64,000 nt of DNA from Lactarius indigo. Taxonomy: Eukaryota; Basidiomycota; Agaricomycetes; Russulales; Russulaceae. The stretch spans positions 310,001 to 374,000 of the forward strand of contig JAFKAC010000024.1 of assembly GCA_025766275.1 (NCBI GenBank). The letters are read 5' to 3'. Position numbers and translations under genes: made by a program. Every line of letters begins with the position of its first letter. Positions within the stretch are counted from its first letter, which is position 1. A model generated the notes under the pieces. The model was not told where the DNA came from. It saw only the letters and a list, made by a program, of their open reading frames with translations, and made no database searches. This document shows positions 10,850 through 23,047 of the stretch, piece by piece.

Positions 10850-13230
10850 TCACACAGGCGAATGGCCCGACTCCACAGCTTCTGTGTCACGCCACGCTGA
10901 GGATGACGCCACCGAATATGGCAGTGAGGGACTAGCTTCGATTTGCCCTGGCGGCGGCTTTGGAGATGCGGGATGCTCCGGGACTGGCGCATCGTCGGGA
11001 CGGGCAGTCTCCGCGGCCGTGTCATGCTCGGCCTGCACAAGAACGTGAGGTGAAGGTGTGTCATCTTGCAGCGGGGGGGGCATTTGGACTTCCTCCAGCC
11101 GAAGGCTCTCCAAAACGGGTTGAAGCGCGCGCTTGACCATGTTGAAGCCGTCCGCAGCTTGCGCCAGTATCCGAGCCCGAGTCTCGAGCTCTGCCTGTGT
11201 TTGTGGCAGCACCGTGACTGGCGTCTGTGTCTGTGCCGACGCCTGTACCAATGCCACTTGCACGAACTGGTTGTATGCGTCACGGAACGCCTCGCGCTGC
11301 GACGTCGCAATATCCTCGACGAGATTCCCCCGCGCTAGTATTTCGAGAGTAAGTGCGACGAGGTCATGCTGCGCGGCGGGAACGAACGCGGGCGACCCCC
11401 GGTCCGTTTTCTGATCAAACGTGCCCTGGCCAGTGCGATACTCTTGCGCACGACGGCGATCGAAGAGCGCCCCGCGCTCCCGGCGGATCAACTCTGCATT
11501 GTTGGACGTCCACCACTTCTTGTTCATGTCTTGTAGCTTGTCCTTGACGTCTGTGAGGAAGCGCACGATGTTCTGCAGCCGCGCACTGTCACTGCGAGGG
11601 AATTCAGGGCCGACGTTGTCGCCAGCGTCGGCACTATCACAGAGTCGTTTAGTCAGGAACTTTTTTAGCTTTTTTCGAGTCTCGTCGTCCCAGACGAAAC
11701 CATTGTCAGGTATACTATCAGGGGGAGTGATCATGAATGCGGTGACCACGGCTGCGGCACAGCGGACGGAAAGTGCAACATCATCATTGGACGTGTTCCA
11801 CAACTTGTCAATGACCTCCAGCGACTCTGGAGTGTTCAGAAGTGGTAGGATCTCCGAGAAATGGTCTTCCTTTGCAGCGTATGGTGCGAGTACGTCGCGA
11901 ATCGCGCCAGGAATATAGTAGAGTGCCTTCAAGCAGGTCAGAGTTCTTGGTTGCTGGACGGATTTTGGTAGCTTGCCCGTGAAAGCTCGTTGTGCCAGCT
12001 GGATGACGCTCCACGGGAGCGAGTCGTGAAAGCTTGTTGGTCCAGGTAACGCCGCGAGAACGTCGCAAATGGTACGCGTGTCACCTTTATTGGGCGTGGC
12101 GAGGGCGTCGGACTCGCACAGACCGGGGATCCCAGCAACGAATTCTTCCAACTCGCCGTCCTCGTTGAGCCAATTAAGTGTCCGCACCAGCGTTTCTTTG
12201 TATATGTCCATCGAAATGAGTTGAGCCGAGCTCTCCAATTTGGATGTCATGCCTTCCAAAAATAACTTGGCCTTGCTCACTTGCCGGTCATGGAATGACT
12301 TGACCATTCTCTCGCTAACTGCACCCCAGCGTTCGTGCCCTTGCTTTGCACAATGATAAATGACCGAAAAGTAGGAGAGTGGGATGATTTGAGCGGAGTA
12401 CCAAAGGAGTGACGTAAATGGTGTGTAATAAGGACAATCATGATGAATGAGCGGCGTCAGAGTGAGGAGAATATACAAGATCAAGCAGATTGCGACGATT
12501 GCGAGGGTGATGAAGGCGACCGTATGATTGGTGGGGAAAGCAAAGACGACGAGTCCGGCGAAGAACAAGAGGACGGATATGAGAATAAGGAAGGGTAGCG
12601 CCTCAACGAGCCCGAAGATCCGGAACCGGCGCGCACCCCGGGAAAAGTACTCTCGGATATGAGCACGGACGTGAGGTGCGTGGTTTCGTTGAATCATCTG
12701 GAGGTATCTGCGGGCCCATTGTTGCAAAAGTGTGGCAATGAGTGCGCATGTGAGACTGAGCACGAGGCTGAGGAACCAGACCGAGTTGACGAATACTACC
12801 GAAGGGGAAGGGGTGAAGGAACTTTGGGCGGACAGAATTGTGGCGGGAGTGATACTATTGTTAGTGGTGTTAGAAAGCTGTCTGGATATCTGTGCAAGGA
12901 GGGATTGGGTCGTGATGTTCGGATCTTGCTGCAAGTTCGGATAGCTCATAGCAATAAAAGTGGCCACTGTTGAAGAGAAAAGACCAGTCTGGAAAGCGGG
13001 AGGGCTTGTAAGTGTACGACATTTGTCATTGGAGTGGCGTGGAAGCGTACAAAGAGGAGGATGCTTTCAGCGCCTCCCTTCCAATTCTCTACATTTTCAT
13101 CGTCAAACTTTAGTGCACGTGTGATATACATAGAGAAGATTGCTCCAGAAGGGTCACTATAAGTGGTTTCCTTCGTAGCAGTGGTGTCACCGCCTGCATT
13201 CTGTGATGGGGGATGTTGCTGTGCGATCAT
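10850..13230 (-). CDS. DUF6535-type four-helix membrane protein (772 aa, two exons)
   Basis: Exon 1 is 13051-13230 and exon 2 is 10850-12988, with a 62 bp intron. The 772 aa protein starts with a short cytosolic segment (TTYSDPSGAIFSMYI), followed by membrane helices at about residues 61-77, 124-148, 190-212 and 216-238. The intron falls just before the first helix, as in all paralogues here. The rest is a soluble, mostly helical region with conserved blocks (IPGLCESDAL, YYIPGAIRDVLAPYA, WWTSNNAELIRRERGALFD) and a proline-rich disordered tail. DUF6535 proteins have no assigned function. The architecture suggests a membrane-anchored sensor or scaffold, which is inference. The partner C2 gene converges on it. 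About 250 bp upstream of the ATG are conserved with the paralogues at 35652 and 41552, probably promoter and 5' UTR. Confidence 0.85.
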
Positions 13231-13639
13231 GTTGACAATGTGGGACGGGAGGAAATCGATTCCAAGTGGGAGCGCAAAGGTAGCAACCTGAATTGCGAGT
13301 GCGGACTTAATAGATGACACAAGGCGCTCTGTGTCAAGTCTGTCAAGTTGACAGCTATGGTTCTTGTTCCCATGATGGGTAAATGAAGGGCGTGGCCAGA
13401 CAAGATCAACAGATCCAACTCGATCCAACACCGACTCGGATTGGGCCGACAATCCGGAAACTCGTGTATCACTGGCAAGTTACCTCGGTGTTGTTTAGTT
13501 CTTATCCTTGAAAGCAGTCAGCGAGATGACGACCTCCTGATCCCCGAATAGTTATTATAGTTTGCTTGACATGTTGCAAAGCATCATGTTGCTTACTCAC
13601 AAGGGCCCACATCTTTTGTTACATTCGTTGGTAACTTGA

Positions 13640-14250
13640 TTGCAATCTCCGGACGGTCATGGGATGTGAAGATGGCGCTGTCGCGTGGTGCCAGTGCTCA
13701 GCGCTGAGTCTTCTCCAAGCCCTTTGTGTCAGCCGTGGACTTGAAGTCTGAACGATCTGAACCTGGAACTGTACCGTGACCGTGTAATGCTCCGAGTCGG
13801 TTTGATGATCGGATTTGACTTAGATGCGCTGGAACATGATTCGTCTCCTCGTCTGTGCCCCACTGCAAATTAAAGACGACACCATTCCTGCAACTTGAAC
13901 CAGAGGTGGTCAGAACCGAGCTATATATCTGTGTTCACTGAATTTGATGTCAATCGGTCAGTCCAGAGCAATCCTGCTGCGCGGGATCACTGAATCACTA
14001 CTGTATACTGCAAGGTATACTAGTTCTAAAAATACGCCAATTCACACGCCTGTCTCCTTTGGTTTTCACATCCCTGGCTGACGTATTCAAGGTACCTGTA
14101 TGAGAAGGGGTATCGCTTACGGCACGGTACCAACCAACGGAAGTGGGCACCCTTAATTAACACCTGCCAGTGCGTCTTGTCCCCCCCTCAATTGCTCCCG
14201 TCACGGTCGTGTTCTGCCCAACTTGACAAATTCACAAACGGGACTCTACA
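13640..14250 (+). repeat. duplicated segment with relic coding block (GRSWDVK)
   Basis: Bases 13655-13725 translate to GRSWDVKMALSRGASAQR, matching the better preserved minus-strand block at 35956-36249 and a degenerate copy at 40385-40520. The following 250 bases resemble 40500-40660, and 13980-14240 resembles 36270-36540. It is therefore a dispersed duplicated segment holding the end of an unidentified gene, rather than a gene itself. Confidence 0.45.
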
Positions 14251-14284
14251 CTGTCCTACTCTTTGCGCCGCCTCCCTCCCCTTC

Positions 14285-14410
14285 TTAGGCTTCGCCTCCT
14301 GCGTCAAAGTTCTATGGCGGCCACACGCAGGTCGGGACAGGGACCCTTTCGTAGAAGTGTCACTTGACGAAGAGGTTGTCCGTACGCCCGTCATCCGGTA
14401 CGTACTGTGA
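14285..14410 (+). pseudogene. remnant of second C2 domain (copy D)
   Basis: A short plus-strand stretch reads CVKVLWRPHAGRDRDPFVEV and then SLDEEVVRTPVIRY. It aligns with GWDMDPFVEVSIGEEVKRT and following residues in the intact copies. Nothing of C2 domain 1 or of the rest of domain 2 is present. It sits before the minus-strand DUF6535 gene at 15456-17864, where the array pattern predicts a C2 partner. Confidence 0.7.
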
Positions 14411-15455
14411 TTCTGTGGGCGATCCATGTTCAAGTGGTGACTAATTGTGATTATACACACCCGAGCCTACTACATCTGCAACACTCCTAGAAGCCAGTCA
14501 CATGTCGCTGCGCCTTATGGCCATCACGTTTGCTTGGTTCCTACAATCATTTCAGCCTGAGTTCTTGTTTATGTTGGTCTGGTCTTCTCCAGGTCTTATT
14601 TTATTTTCTCATGCTATACCCCATATAGTAATGCACGTTCATCCTGGGACTGAATCAACGGCCGAATGGCGCAAATAGTTGTCTCGACACGGAACTATAC
14701 GCGCGTGTAACTGTACTAGTGGCTCGGGCTACTGTCAAATTGACTACGACCCTCTCAGGCATGTAATTCGGAGTAAAGTGATCTGAAAGCGATATACCGC
14801 CGGGTTGAAGGGATCTCAATCTCGTCGCCCCATTACCACCCCCGCGTCCAGCTCAATGATGTGAGCGTGTGTACTACCAATTCAGCGCCGTAACGTGACC
14901 GCACAGTTTTCCGCTCTCCGCATCTCCTGCCGCCTTTCCTCGACATCGTGCCCTGCGCCAAGGTTCAATAACTGAACGGCTCCGCGCGCTCGAGTTGCGG
15001 TACGTGCACGGCGCGGCGTTATTCCAAAAGCCAGATAGACACCTTCGTATCTCCTTTCTCGCTGTTCTCTGCCTCTGCGCCAAGTTCGACGGATACGTGC
15101 ATCAGTGAGCGCAATGCGCTCCCCCATCGCGAGCCGTGCGCACACCATAGATCGCACCACCGTCGTGATCATCACCATTTCCCACCGTCATTGTACCGGC
15201 GAGACGGGGAGTACGGGCCCTTCCTCGTGGTCATCATTTTTTATATTAAGATCTGGGACCAGCGCATGGAATGAGACAATGTAACAAGGGTATGAAAGTG
15301 TTCGCGGAGATTGAAGACCATGTAATATGTACTTTTAAGTGAGGGATGTAGCGAGTTGTATGCATGTGTTGAAACTTGAAGTGAAACAAGAAAGTAAAGA
15401 AAGGGATGCGTACCAACGGGTGCGTGTGCAATGAGAAACCTGGGACTCGAACATA
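14411..15455. other. intergenic, possible third relic of unidentified gene
   Basis: No intact gene. Minus-strand bases 14882-15178 give an Arg-rich open frame (ALTDARIRRTW, then YEGVYLAFGITPRR). Its position and composition recall the relics at 18.2-19.4 and 22.2-23.0 kb, but the match is too weak to assert. The remaining sequence shows nothing recognisable. Confidence 0.25.
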
Positions 15456-17864
15456 TCACACAAGTGCATCCACCAAAGTTGAGTGGTTCAACCCCCCAGT
15501 AGCGGGCGCACGCCCCGCTAAGGGTGACGACACCGAATGTTGTAAAGAAGGAATGGCTCCAGTTGGCGGTGGCGGCGGATTTTGGGAAAATCCAGTATGC
15601 GTCAGGACAGGCCCATCATCGGGAGGGACCGTTGGCGCGGTGGCCGATACGACCTGCTGCCCAAGGATTTGAGACGGAGGAGAATCACCATTCGGCGTCG
15701 GCGTGTCATTCATCTGCGACCTCAGGCTCTGCGCCACGGGTTCCAGCGCGCGCTTGACCACCTCAATACTGTCCGCAGCTTGCGCCTGTGTCCGGGCCAG
15801 AGTCTCGAGCATGAACTCTGACAGTACCCGCGTCCGTCCCTGCGTATGAGAAAGCGCCTGTGCCCGTGCCCGTGTCGACGCTCCTTGCGCTAGCTGCACA
15901 CATGCTTCACGGAATGCGTCACGCTGCGACGTCGCAGCATTCGCGACGGGATCTCGCGCCAATATCTCCAGAGTGACTGTGATGAGGTCCTGCTGCGCGG
16001 CAGGCACGAACGCGGGCGACGCCCGGTCGCCTTGCTGGTCAAATGTGCCATGACCGATGCGATATTCTTCCGTATGACGCGTATCAAAGAGCTCCCGGCG
16101 CTCCCGGCGGATTGAGTCCGCATTGTCGGACGTCCACCACTGCGTGTTAATATACCGTAGAGTATCATTGATGTCCGTGAGGAAGCGCACGATGTTCCGC
16201 AGCCGCGCGCTGTCACTGCGGGGGTGGTATTCAGGGACGAGGCCGCTATCCGCGTCGACGCCAACTCGGAGTCGTTTGGTCAAGAACTGCTTTCCGATGT
16301 TGTCGTCCCAGATGAAAGCGACGTCGGGAGCTACGAAATTGTCAAGCGTACGCTGCGGGGGGGTGATCATGAATGCGGCGACTACTGCTGCCGTACACCT
16401 AACCGATAGTGCGACGTCGTCATTGGGCGTGTCCCACAACTCGTCAATGATGTCCAGCGACTCTAGTGTGTTCAGTAGTGGCAGGATTTCCAGGCAATAG
16501 TGCTTCCCCGCAGCGTACGGTGCGAGTACATCGCGAATCGCGCCAGGAATGTAATAGAGCGCCTTCAAGGAGGCCCGAGTTCTTCGTTGCTGGACGGATT
16601 TCGGCAATTGATTCGTGAAAGCGCGTTGTGCCAGCTGAATGATGCTCCACGGGAGCGATACTTGAAAGTTCGTTGGTCCAGGTAAGGCCACGAGAACGTC
16701 GCGAATGGTGCGCTGTGTGTCACCGTTGTTGGCCTCAGCGAGGGCGTTGGACTCACAGAGACCGGGGATCCCATCGACAAATGCCTCCAACTCGCGATCC
16801 TCGTTGAGCCAATGAAGTGTCCGGACGAGCGTCCCTTTATATATGCCCATCGAAATGCGTTTCCCCGAGTTCGCGAACTTGGACATCATGCCTTCTGACA
16901 AGGACTTGGCCTTGTACTCATGTCGGTCACGGATCGCTTTCAGGATCCCATCGCTAACTGTACCCCAACGGTCGTGCATTTGCTTTGCGCCATGATAGAG
17001 GACGGAAAAGAAGGAGTGTGGGATTATTTGAGCAGAGTACCAGAGGACTGGTGTCAAGGGCGTGTAATAAGGACAGTCATGAAAGATGAGTGGCATTAGA
17101 GTGATGGCAATAAATGAGAGGGAGCAGAACCCAACGATTGCGACGGTGAAATATGCGACGGTGTGGTTGGCGTGAAAGGCAAAGGCGACGAGTCCGGCAA
17201 AAAACAAGTGCACAGATACGAAAAGGAGGAAGGGTAGGGCCTCAATGAGCCCGAAGATGCCGAACTTGCGGGCGCCTCGGGCAAAGTATTCGCGGATATG
17301 GGCGCGGACATGAGGTGCGTGGTTCCGTTGGATCGTGTGGAGATATTTGTGGGCCCATTGTTGAAAAAGCGTGGCCAAAAGCGCGCATATAAGGCTGAGC
17401 ACGAGGCTGAGGAACCAGACCGAGTTGATAAATACTACCGACCGAGGAGGGACAAAGGAACTACGGCTCGCAATTCCGCTATTATCATTGCCGGACGCGT
17501 TGGGAAGTTGCTGGGATATCTGTGAGAGGAGGGACTGGGTGATGACGTTGGGATCTTGCTGCAAGTTTGGGTAGCTGATAGCAATGAAAATGGCCACCGT
17601 GGTTGAGAAGAGGCCAGCCTACAAAGAAAGTAATAAAATTACAATCCTCGGGGTTAGTGCAGAGTGGAAGCGTACAAAAACGAGGATCCTGTCCGCAATT
17701 CCCTTCCAATTCTCCACATTTTCCTCGTCCATTTTTTGTGCCTGAGTGTTATAGATAGAGAAGATAGCCCCAGAGGAATCATTATATGTCGTCTTCTCTG
17801 GAACGGCATCGTCGTACTTCACGTTCTGGGACGGCTTTTCTTGCTGAGCAACGACTTGACTCAT
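15456..17864 (-). CDS. DUF6535-type four-helix membrane protein (783 aa, two exons)
   Basis: Exon 1 is 17676-17864 and exon 2 is 15456-17618, separated by a 57 bp intron just before the first membrane helix. The 783 aa product begins MSQVVAQQEK, then NDSSGAIFSIYNTQAQKMD. Four hydrophobic helices follow (AGLFSTTVAIFIAIS; VVFINSVWFLSLVLSLICAL; ALPFLLFVSVHLFFAGLVAF; TVAYFTVAIVGFCSLSF). A long soluble region has the family blocks IPGLCESNAL, YYIPGAIRDVLAPYA and WWTSDNADSIRRERRELFD, then a Gln/Thr-rich helical linker and a disordered tail. It is more diverged from the copies at 10.85 and 33.2 kb than those are from each other. Function unknown; membrane location is predicted from the helices. Confidence 0.86.
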
Positions 17865-18222
17865 GATGGGGATAGTGAGGCCGGCGAGGGTTGGGCATGC
17901 GTTGGGGGCGAGGGTAAATCACGTGTCGATTGAAAGCATCAAATCAACGCACTGAATGGACGAGAGGGTGAGCGATGTCAATTCGCTCTTACCACACAGA
18001 GGGATTTTGCAAGAGTTACTAGTACAGCCCCTTCTATTAATATGGGTACAAGTACAAGTACACCACTTGTATGGGCACCTTTGTTGTTGGTTTACCATGA
18101 TGATGTAAGCGATTCATCAATACTTCAGAGATAAGAGTGGCCGTAGGAGATAACAGTTACCTAATGCATGGTTGCAGTTTCTTTGAATGTGTTTTTGGTA
18201 TGTGTGAGGGGTGCCCGTTTCT
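17865..18222. other. intergenic
   Basis: Upstream region of the DUF6535 gene starting at 17864. It contains a short ACAAGTACAAGTACACCACTTG repeat-like stretch near 18048. No gene seen. Confidence 0.3.
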
Positions 18223-19370
18223 CTAGGAGGCGGTGTCTCTCCTTGGGCACACTGCGCCAGAACCTCGAGCGGTTGGCCTACATCCGAGGAGAAACTCATA
18301 GCACATGAGCCGAACAGCGACGTGCGCAGGTGCTTGTACCAGTGTGGCTACGGAACGAGCACCGTCAATATAGGCCGCATATTCCTTAGACTCGCACGCA
18401 AACACCGCCCCCGCCTCAACACAGGCAGGTAATCGTCTCCGCGTCAAACTTCAAGGATGAACTGGTCATGATTTATAAATAATGTTTTACCGACCCTTCC
18501 CCCGACAGTAAGTGTGTCGAGGCTTCAGGAAACCTCACGCCCTCAAAACGTACACGCATCCTCTCACGGCGGACGACCGCCTCCCCCAATTCCCCTCTTG
18601 GATATCGTACCCTTTCCCACGCTCCAAGGACAGCTGCGCGCGTTCGAGCTGGGGCGGTCCTCCTGAACAAATATGAGTGCAACTCCCGTATCCGCCTCCC
18701 CAATGCACGCCTCCTCTACCCCGACCGTGACGAACTCGCGCATCATCGAGCGATGCGATGCAGGCGCTCCGCCACGATGATCTTCATCTCGCGCCGGGCC
18801 CCCCGTCCACTATTCCGAGGTCGGCCCGTTCACGGCCACGGAGTCTACCGCCACGGCGCTGCAGCACGCACATGGTGGGTCGTGCGCAAATTCCGCGTGC
18901 ATGCATGGCGTGCTTGTGAGCGCGTCGGCCTGCATTAAGTAGAATGTGTTGCGGATCGGCTCGATCACGAGGCTCGTCGGGCTATGTCACAAGCGGCTGG
19001 AGAAGCGTGAGATCTCTGAACACACATGTGAGGTTGTGACGCCGTTCAGGGAGGCCCTGAGCCGCTGGTTTGCATTTGGGAGTTGGATAAGAGTCAGGTG
19101 GAATATGAAGACCGCGGGGAAAGTTGGCGAGCTTCGAGGAGGGCTCGTATCACGAAGCGGATTTTTCCGGGCTGCCATGCGGGAGGGGCGCCAACTTGGG
19201 GGCGTGAGATCTGATAGATAGGAACAAGGTGCGGGTTTGGGACATATACTTATCGTGATCATCGGTTCGTGTCCAGCGCCGCTAAGGACTCCAACGTAAC
19301 CAAGCGCTTGACTTTGGCCTCGGGAGAGTGAGATGGCTTTGAGGGCATCTTGAACACACTGCTCGTCCAA
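18223..19370 (-). pseudogene. relic of an unidentified gene, copy X1
   Basis: On the minus strand, blocks at 18223-18447 (LPACVEAGAVFACESK), 18473-18703 (RRIRELHSYLFRR) and around 18880-18960 (IEPIRNTFYLMQADALTSTP) are separated by stops and frame changes. Two of them match in-frame blocks of the second relic at 22.0-22.7 kb (VPACLEGAPAFACQRRG; IELIRNTLYAVPADMLTRTP). Conservation of protein-level blocks in the same order on the same strand argues for a decayed gene. I do not recognise the family. Confidence 0.45.
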
Positions 19371-19779
19371 ACGTCATCGGGTACTCTCCGCAGGGACGAG
19401 AACATAAAGAGAGAGGATTCACTAGGGAGATGGTTCTGTCTCTTTGCAGTCCATGCTGACGTTGTGTGCAGGCTCTTGTGTATGTGGGCACGACGAGGAA
19501 AAGTGGGACCAAGAAACCGGGACGCGCCTGAAGGCTTACGCCCCGCGGTCTCATGATCAGGGGCGTTCGTCGATAACGACCCCGGATGGCATTCGGAGTT
19601 TGTTTTCAGCGCTAAGGAATTCTGCCCTGCATCATCATGGTGGGCTTGCCGTAATGCACAGTAAACGGATATCTGCCTCATGTCTGCCTCATGGCCATGT
19701 CTGCCATACCGCAACCTGTGGCTACTTCGTCGAAAACCTCACAACTCCCACCTCAAAACCCTCCGAGCCTCATTGAGTT

Positions 19780-21068
19780 ATGTCCAGCAATAGATTCTCT
19801 ACCGCACCGATGGCCCCTTCGAACACAGTCCCCCAGCCTATTCGTATCCCCTCTTCAGGCCTCTGGAACAACAGAGACACCTCTTCCTTCTGTTCCGGCG
19901 AGACCCCAGTCGTCATCCTCCGCATGCAGGTTCTCTCATGCCGGGACTTGGAAGCTAAAGACAGCAATGGCTTAAGTGACCCGTACGTCCACGTTTTCTT
20001 ACGGTCGCTACTTTTCTGACCTCCCGCTCCTCCCTGCTCTTCTTGCTTATGTAGTTACGTGATCGTCTCTGGTTTGGGAAAGCGATTCAAAACGCCAGTA
20101 TGCAAGTGCAACCTCAATCCCGTCTATGAACCGAAGGACGCGACGTTCGACTTTCCAATTTACAAGTCGCTTGTGCACAAGCCTGGCACGCTCAAATTTG
20201 TCGTCTGGGACGAGGATCCGATCAGCGACGATTATCTAGGCGAGTATGCGTTGTCAGTAGACAAGTGGCTTAAAGATTCCGCGTTCGCCTTTAACGATCC
20301 CAACAACCGAGTAAGTCACTTCCTACCGAAGACAGAAATAGGGATTTTACCCCCTCCTCAGCCCTTCTCCGTTGACCTCGTTTCTTCCCGCCGAACCACA
20401 ACCGGGCGCGGGACTATGCACATAAAGATCGGCATTGTCCAATCCCTCGCCTCGAATGCAGAAGACAACTACGTCGGGATCGTTGTGCTTGAGATCGGTG
20501 GCGCCAAGGACCTTCCGAAATGGCCCAACAGTGAGTTGCTTTGTGCTCCTCCTGACGCTGCATCGCCGCTGACCGGATCGCAAGTGACTCGCATGGGCTG
20601 GGATATGGATCCATTCGTGCAAGTGTCAATAGGCAATAAAGTCGCCGGCACTACACCCGTCATCCAGCACTCGTTAAAACCTGTCTGGAATGAGCAACTG
20701 TTCCTCCACATGCGCGAGCGCGACCTATCGCTCCATATACGACTCGCCGTTTTCGACCGGGACAAGTTCACGTCCAACGACTACGTCGGTGGCGCAGAGA
20801 TAAATATCGCCTCCCTAGTTGAGAGGGCTGCAAAGAAAGATCCTAAAACCGGGCTGTATTCTGACCACTTGCCAACCATGCCTGAGTTCGAGCTTCCTCT
20901 GACCACAAATCCAAAAAGGGAGTACACGTGTACTCCAACCATCACTGTCCGGTGAGAATCGCTGTACTGTTCTTGCAGATGGCGCCGATTATTTCTGATG
21001 CTTTTCCTCTCAGAGCCAACTATCGACCCTATGGCGCGTTGAGGCAACACGCAAAAGAGAGAGTGTGA
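19780..21068 (+). CDS. tandem C2-domain protein, copy E (349 aa, five exons)
   Basis: Exons 19780-19982, 20055-20310, 20362-20530, 20585-20951 and 21014-21068 give 349 aa. C2 domain 1 has KDSNGLSDPY and WDEDPISDDY. C2 domain 2 has GWDMDPFVQV and FDRDKFTSND, both with full acidic loops. The last exon, ANYRPYGALRQHAKERV, is the best preserved of the set. It closely resembles the residues that follow C2 in fungal Psd2, supporting descent from a decarboxylase that lost its catalytic half. Introns 2 (51 bp) and 3 (54 bp) are multiples of three without stops, so unspliced transcripts stay in frame. An alternative start is the Met at 19810. Confidence 0.78.
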
Positions 21069-21976
21069 CAGATCCCGGGAAGAGCTCACGTGACTGCCGA
21101 ATCTCTGCTCAATGTCGTTCACCGACTCCTCACATGCGGACGAGCCCATTTTTCCCGATACAACCCAGCTCCGAGAGTTACAATCATATATTCTAGGAGG
21201 GACGCATACATATGTTGGACAGCGTCGCACGCGGAGACAATTTCGGATCAAGTACGCTCTTCACCAGAGCAAGCGGAGCATAGCACCTATTCTAGGATAC
21301 CCCCGTGTCCTCTTTCTTGACGGGCCTCGCCTCTGCGCGAATCGCGAGCAGCTGGCGTAGTGGTTCGGTGTACTCCGCCACTGCGAGCCGCTTCTCGCGC
21401 GCTGTACGCGTCACGACACTACCGTGGTCACTGAGTGGAGCGACGGTGGGGATCCCAAGTGTAATGGCACTAAATGCGTACACTGCACGTCGCGGGCAGC
21501 TAGCGTGGAGGTTAAATAGGTGCAGCATACTCGCAAATACATCGGGATTCGTTATGGTACACCTTGTATCTAGATACTGTAAAGTCTTCGTTTTTTTACT
21601 TCATTGTTTCATAATGTGATGTGATCGCGATGAAGAAGTATGCTATATGCCGGAAACAGATACGACGTTACTTGTATGCGGCACAGCCAAGTCGGGATTT
21701 TGGTGTAAGTACGTACGCACGACGATCGCCCCGGACAAAGGAGGTCTGGCCTTTTCCTAATCTGGGGCCTTTTTACTTCTCGTTCAGGAATCCATAAACT
21801 TTACTCACATTCCAAACTCTAGAGACAAGCGATATATAAGGCGACCCTCGCCACTTTGGGTCGTCAGTCTCTCTTTCCTTTCCAATCGTCCTTAGTGCCG
21901 CTACCTGAGAATTTCCTGTCGTGGAAAATTCTACTTTTCACTTCGACATACCCTCAATCTCCGCCGGGGTTCACTT
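21069..21976. other. degenerate tail of copy E, with a TATA-like site
   Basis: No gene. The tail is similar to the tail of copy F (24100-24900), for example around 21600-21700 versus 24780-24870 (GATACGACGTTAC against GGTACGACGTTAC). At 21832 there is GATATATAAGG followed by a pyrimidine tract, a plausible core promoter with no intact gene behind it. Confidence 0.35.
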
Positions 21977-22110
21977 CTATGCTTGGGATAGACTTGCGCC
22001 GCTACTTATACTGCCGGTGGTAGCATTAGAAACTTGTTGGGATAGAGGTACTAAGAGCGGGGGTGGAGACATTGGTAAGTAGCATTGCCGCAACCTACTG
22101 AGACATGTAA
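21977..22110 (-). pseudogene. fragment of DUF6535-family gene
   Basis: Minus-strand residues PLSQQVSNATTGSISSGAS match the region between helices 1 and 2 of the DUF6535 paralogues (ISQQLSNANTGSTSASAS at 36.9 kb). No other part of the gene survives. It lies downstream of C2 copy E in the convergent orientation expected for the array. Confidence 0.6.
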
Positions 22111-22169
22111 CACAGACGAACGGGCTTACTTTTCTCGAGGCGATCCAGTAAGTTACCTGGAACGAACCA

Positions 22170-23047
22170 AGGAGAAGCGCACACACGTGCCGAACAGCGA
22201 CGAGGGCTTGCGACAACGGAACGAGTGCGGTCACTTGCACGCCACGCCGCTGGCACGCAAACGCCGGAGCTCCCTCAAGACAGGCAGGTACTGCAATCTT
22301 CCATGCATCAAGGCCTTAATAACCATTATTGAGCTGTGTTTCACTCACCGTTCGGGTCGCGACATGTGCACTGCGTGGCCCTCTCGCGCGGGTACGAACG
22401 AAGCCGCCGTGCCACCCCCACTCGAACGGCGACGAACTTGTGCAGAGGCGTGGGCACTCTGCGACTACGAACGCCCTCCCGCGCATCAGCCGCGCCGTGA
22501 CCGCGCACCCCGTCCAGGGCGGAGCCGCTCGCTGCCACGGAGCGCACCATAAGGAAGGACGGCGAACCCGACAGCGCCATATTACACGCGTGGCGGGTCG
22601 CATGTCGGTGCAGGCGCGGCGTTCTTGTAAGCATGTCGGCTGGCACTGCGTAGAGTGTATTGCGGATCAGCTCGATCGCGACCTCGTCGGGTATGTCACA
22701 AGCTTTTGGAGTGGCGTGAGACTTTGGAGTACATGTGCAGGGTCTTGATGCCGCTCAGGCACGAGGCCCTGTATCTCTGGCTCGCATTCGGAACAGAGGC
22801 ACTGGTGGGACGTGAACTTGAAAGCCGCGGGGTTAGTTGGCGAGCTTCGACGAGAGCTCGCGTCGCGTCGCGGACTTTTTCGGGAGGTCACACAGGAGGG
22901 CAAGCAGGAGGGGCGCCGATCCGCAGGGTAAGTTCGCCGCGCAGCGCGCCTCAAGGAGAGACACATTGCTAGCGCTGGGAGATATGGGGAATTGGGGTGC
23001 GAGAGACGATAGCAAGACGTGGGCATAGGGCATATCAACATGCTCAC
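22170..23047 (-). pseudogene. relic of an unidentified gene, copy X2
   Basis: The minus strand shows a block CDIPDEVAIELIRNTLYAVP then ADMLTRTPRLHRHATRHAC at 22341-22646. It ends at a GTGAGT donor near 22350, and then VPACLEGAPAFACQRRG in the next presumed exon (about 22170-22290). Upstream, 22667-23047 carries an Arg/Ser/Pro-rich frame. The protein blocks are shared with X1. No start or continuous splice path could be built, so it is probably decayed. Family not recognised. Confidence 0.45.
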
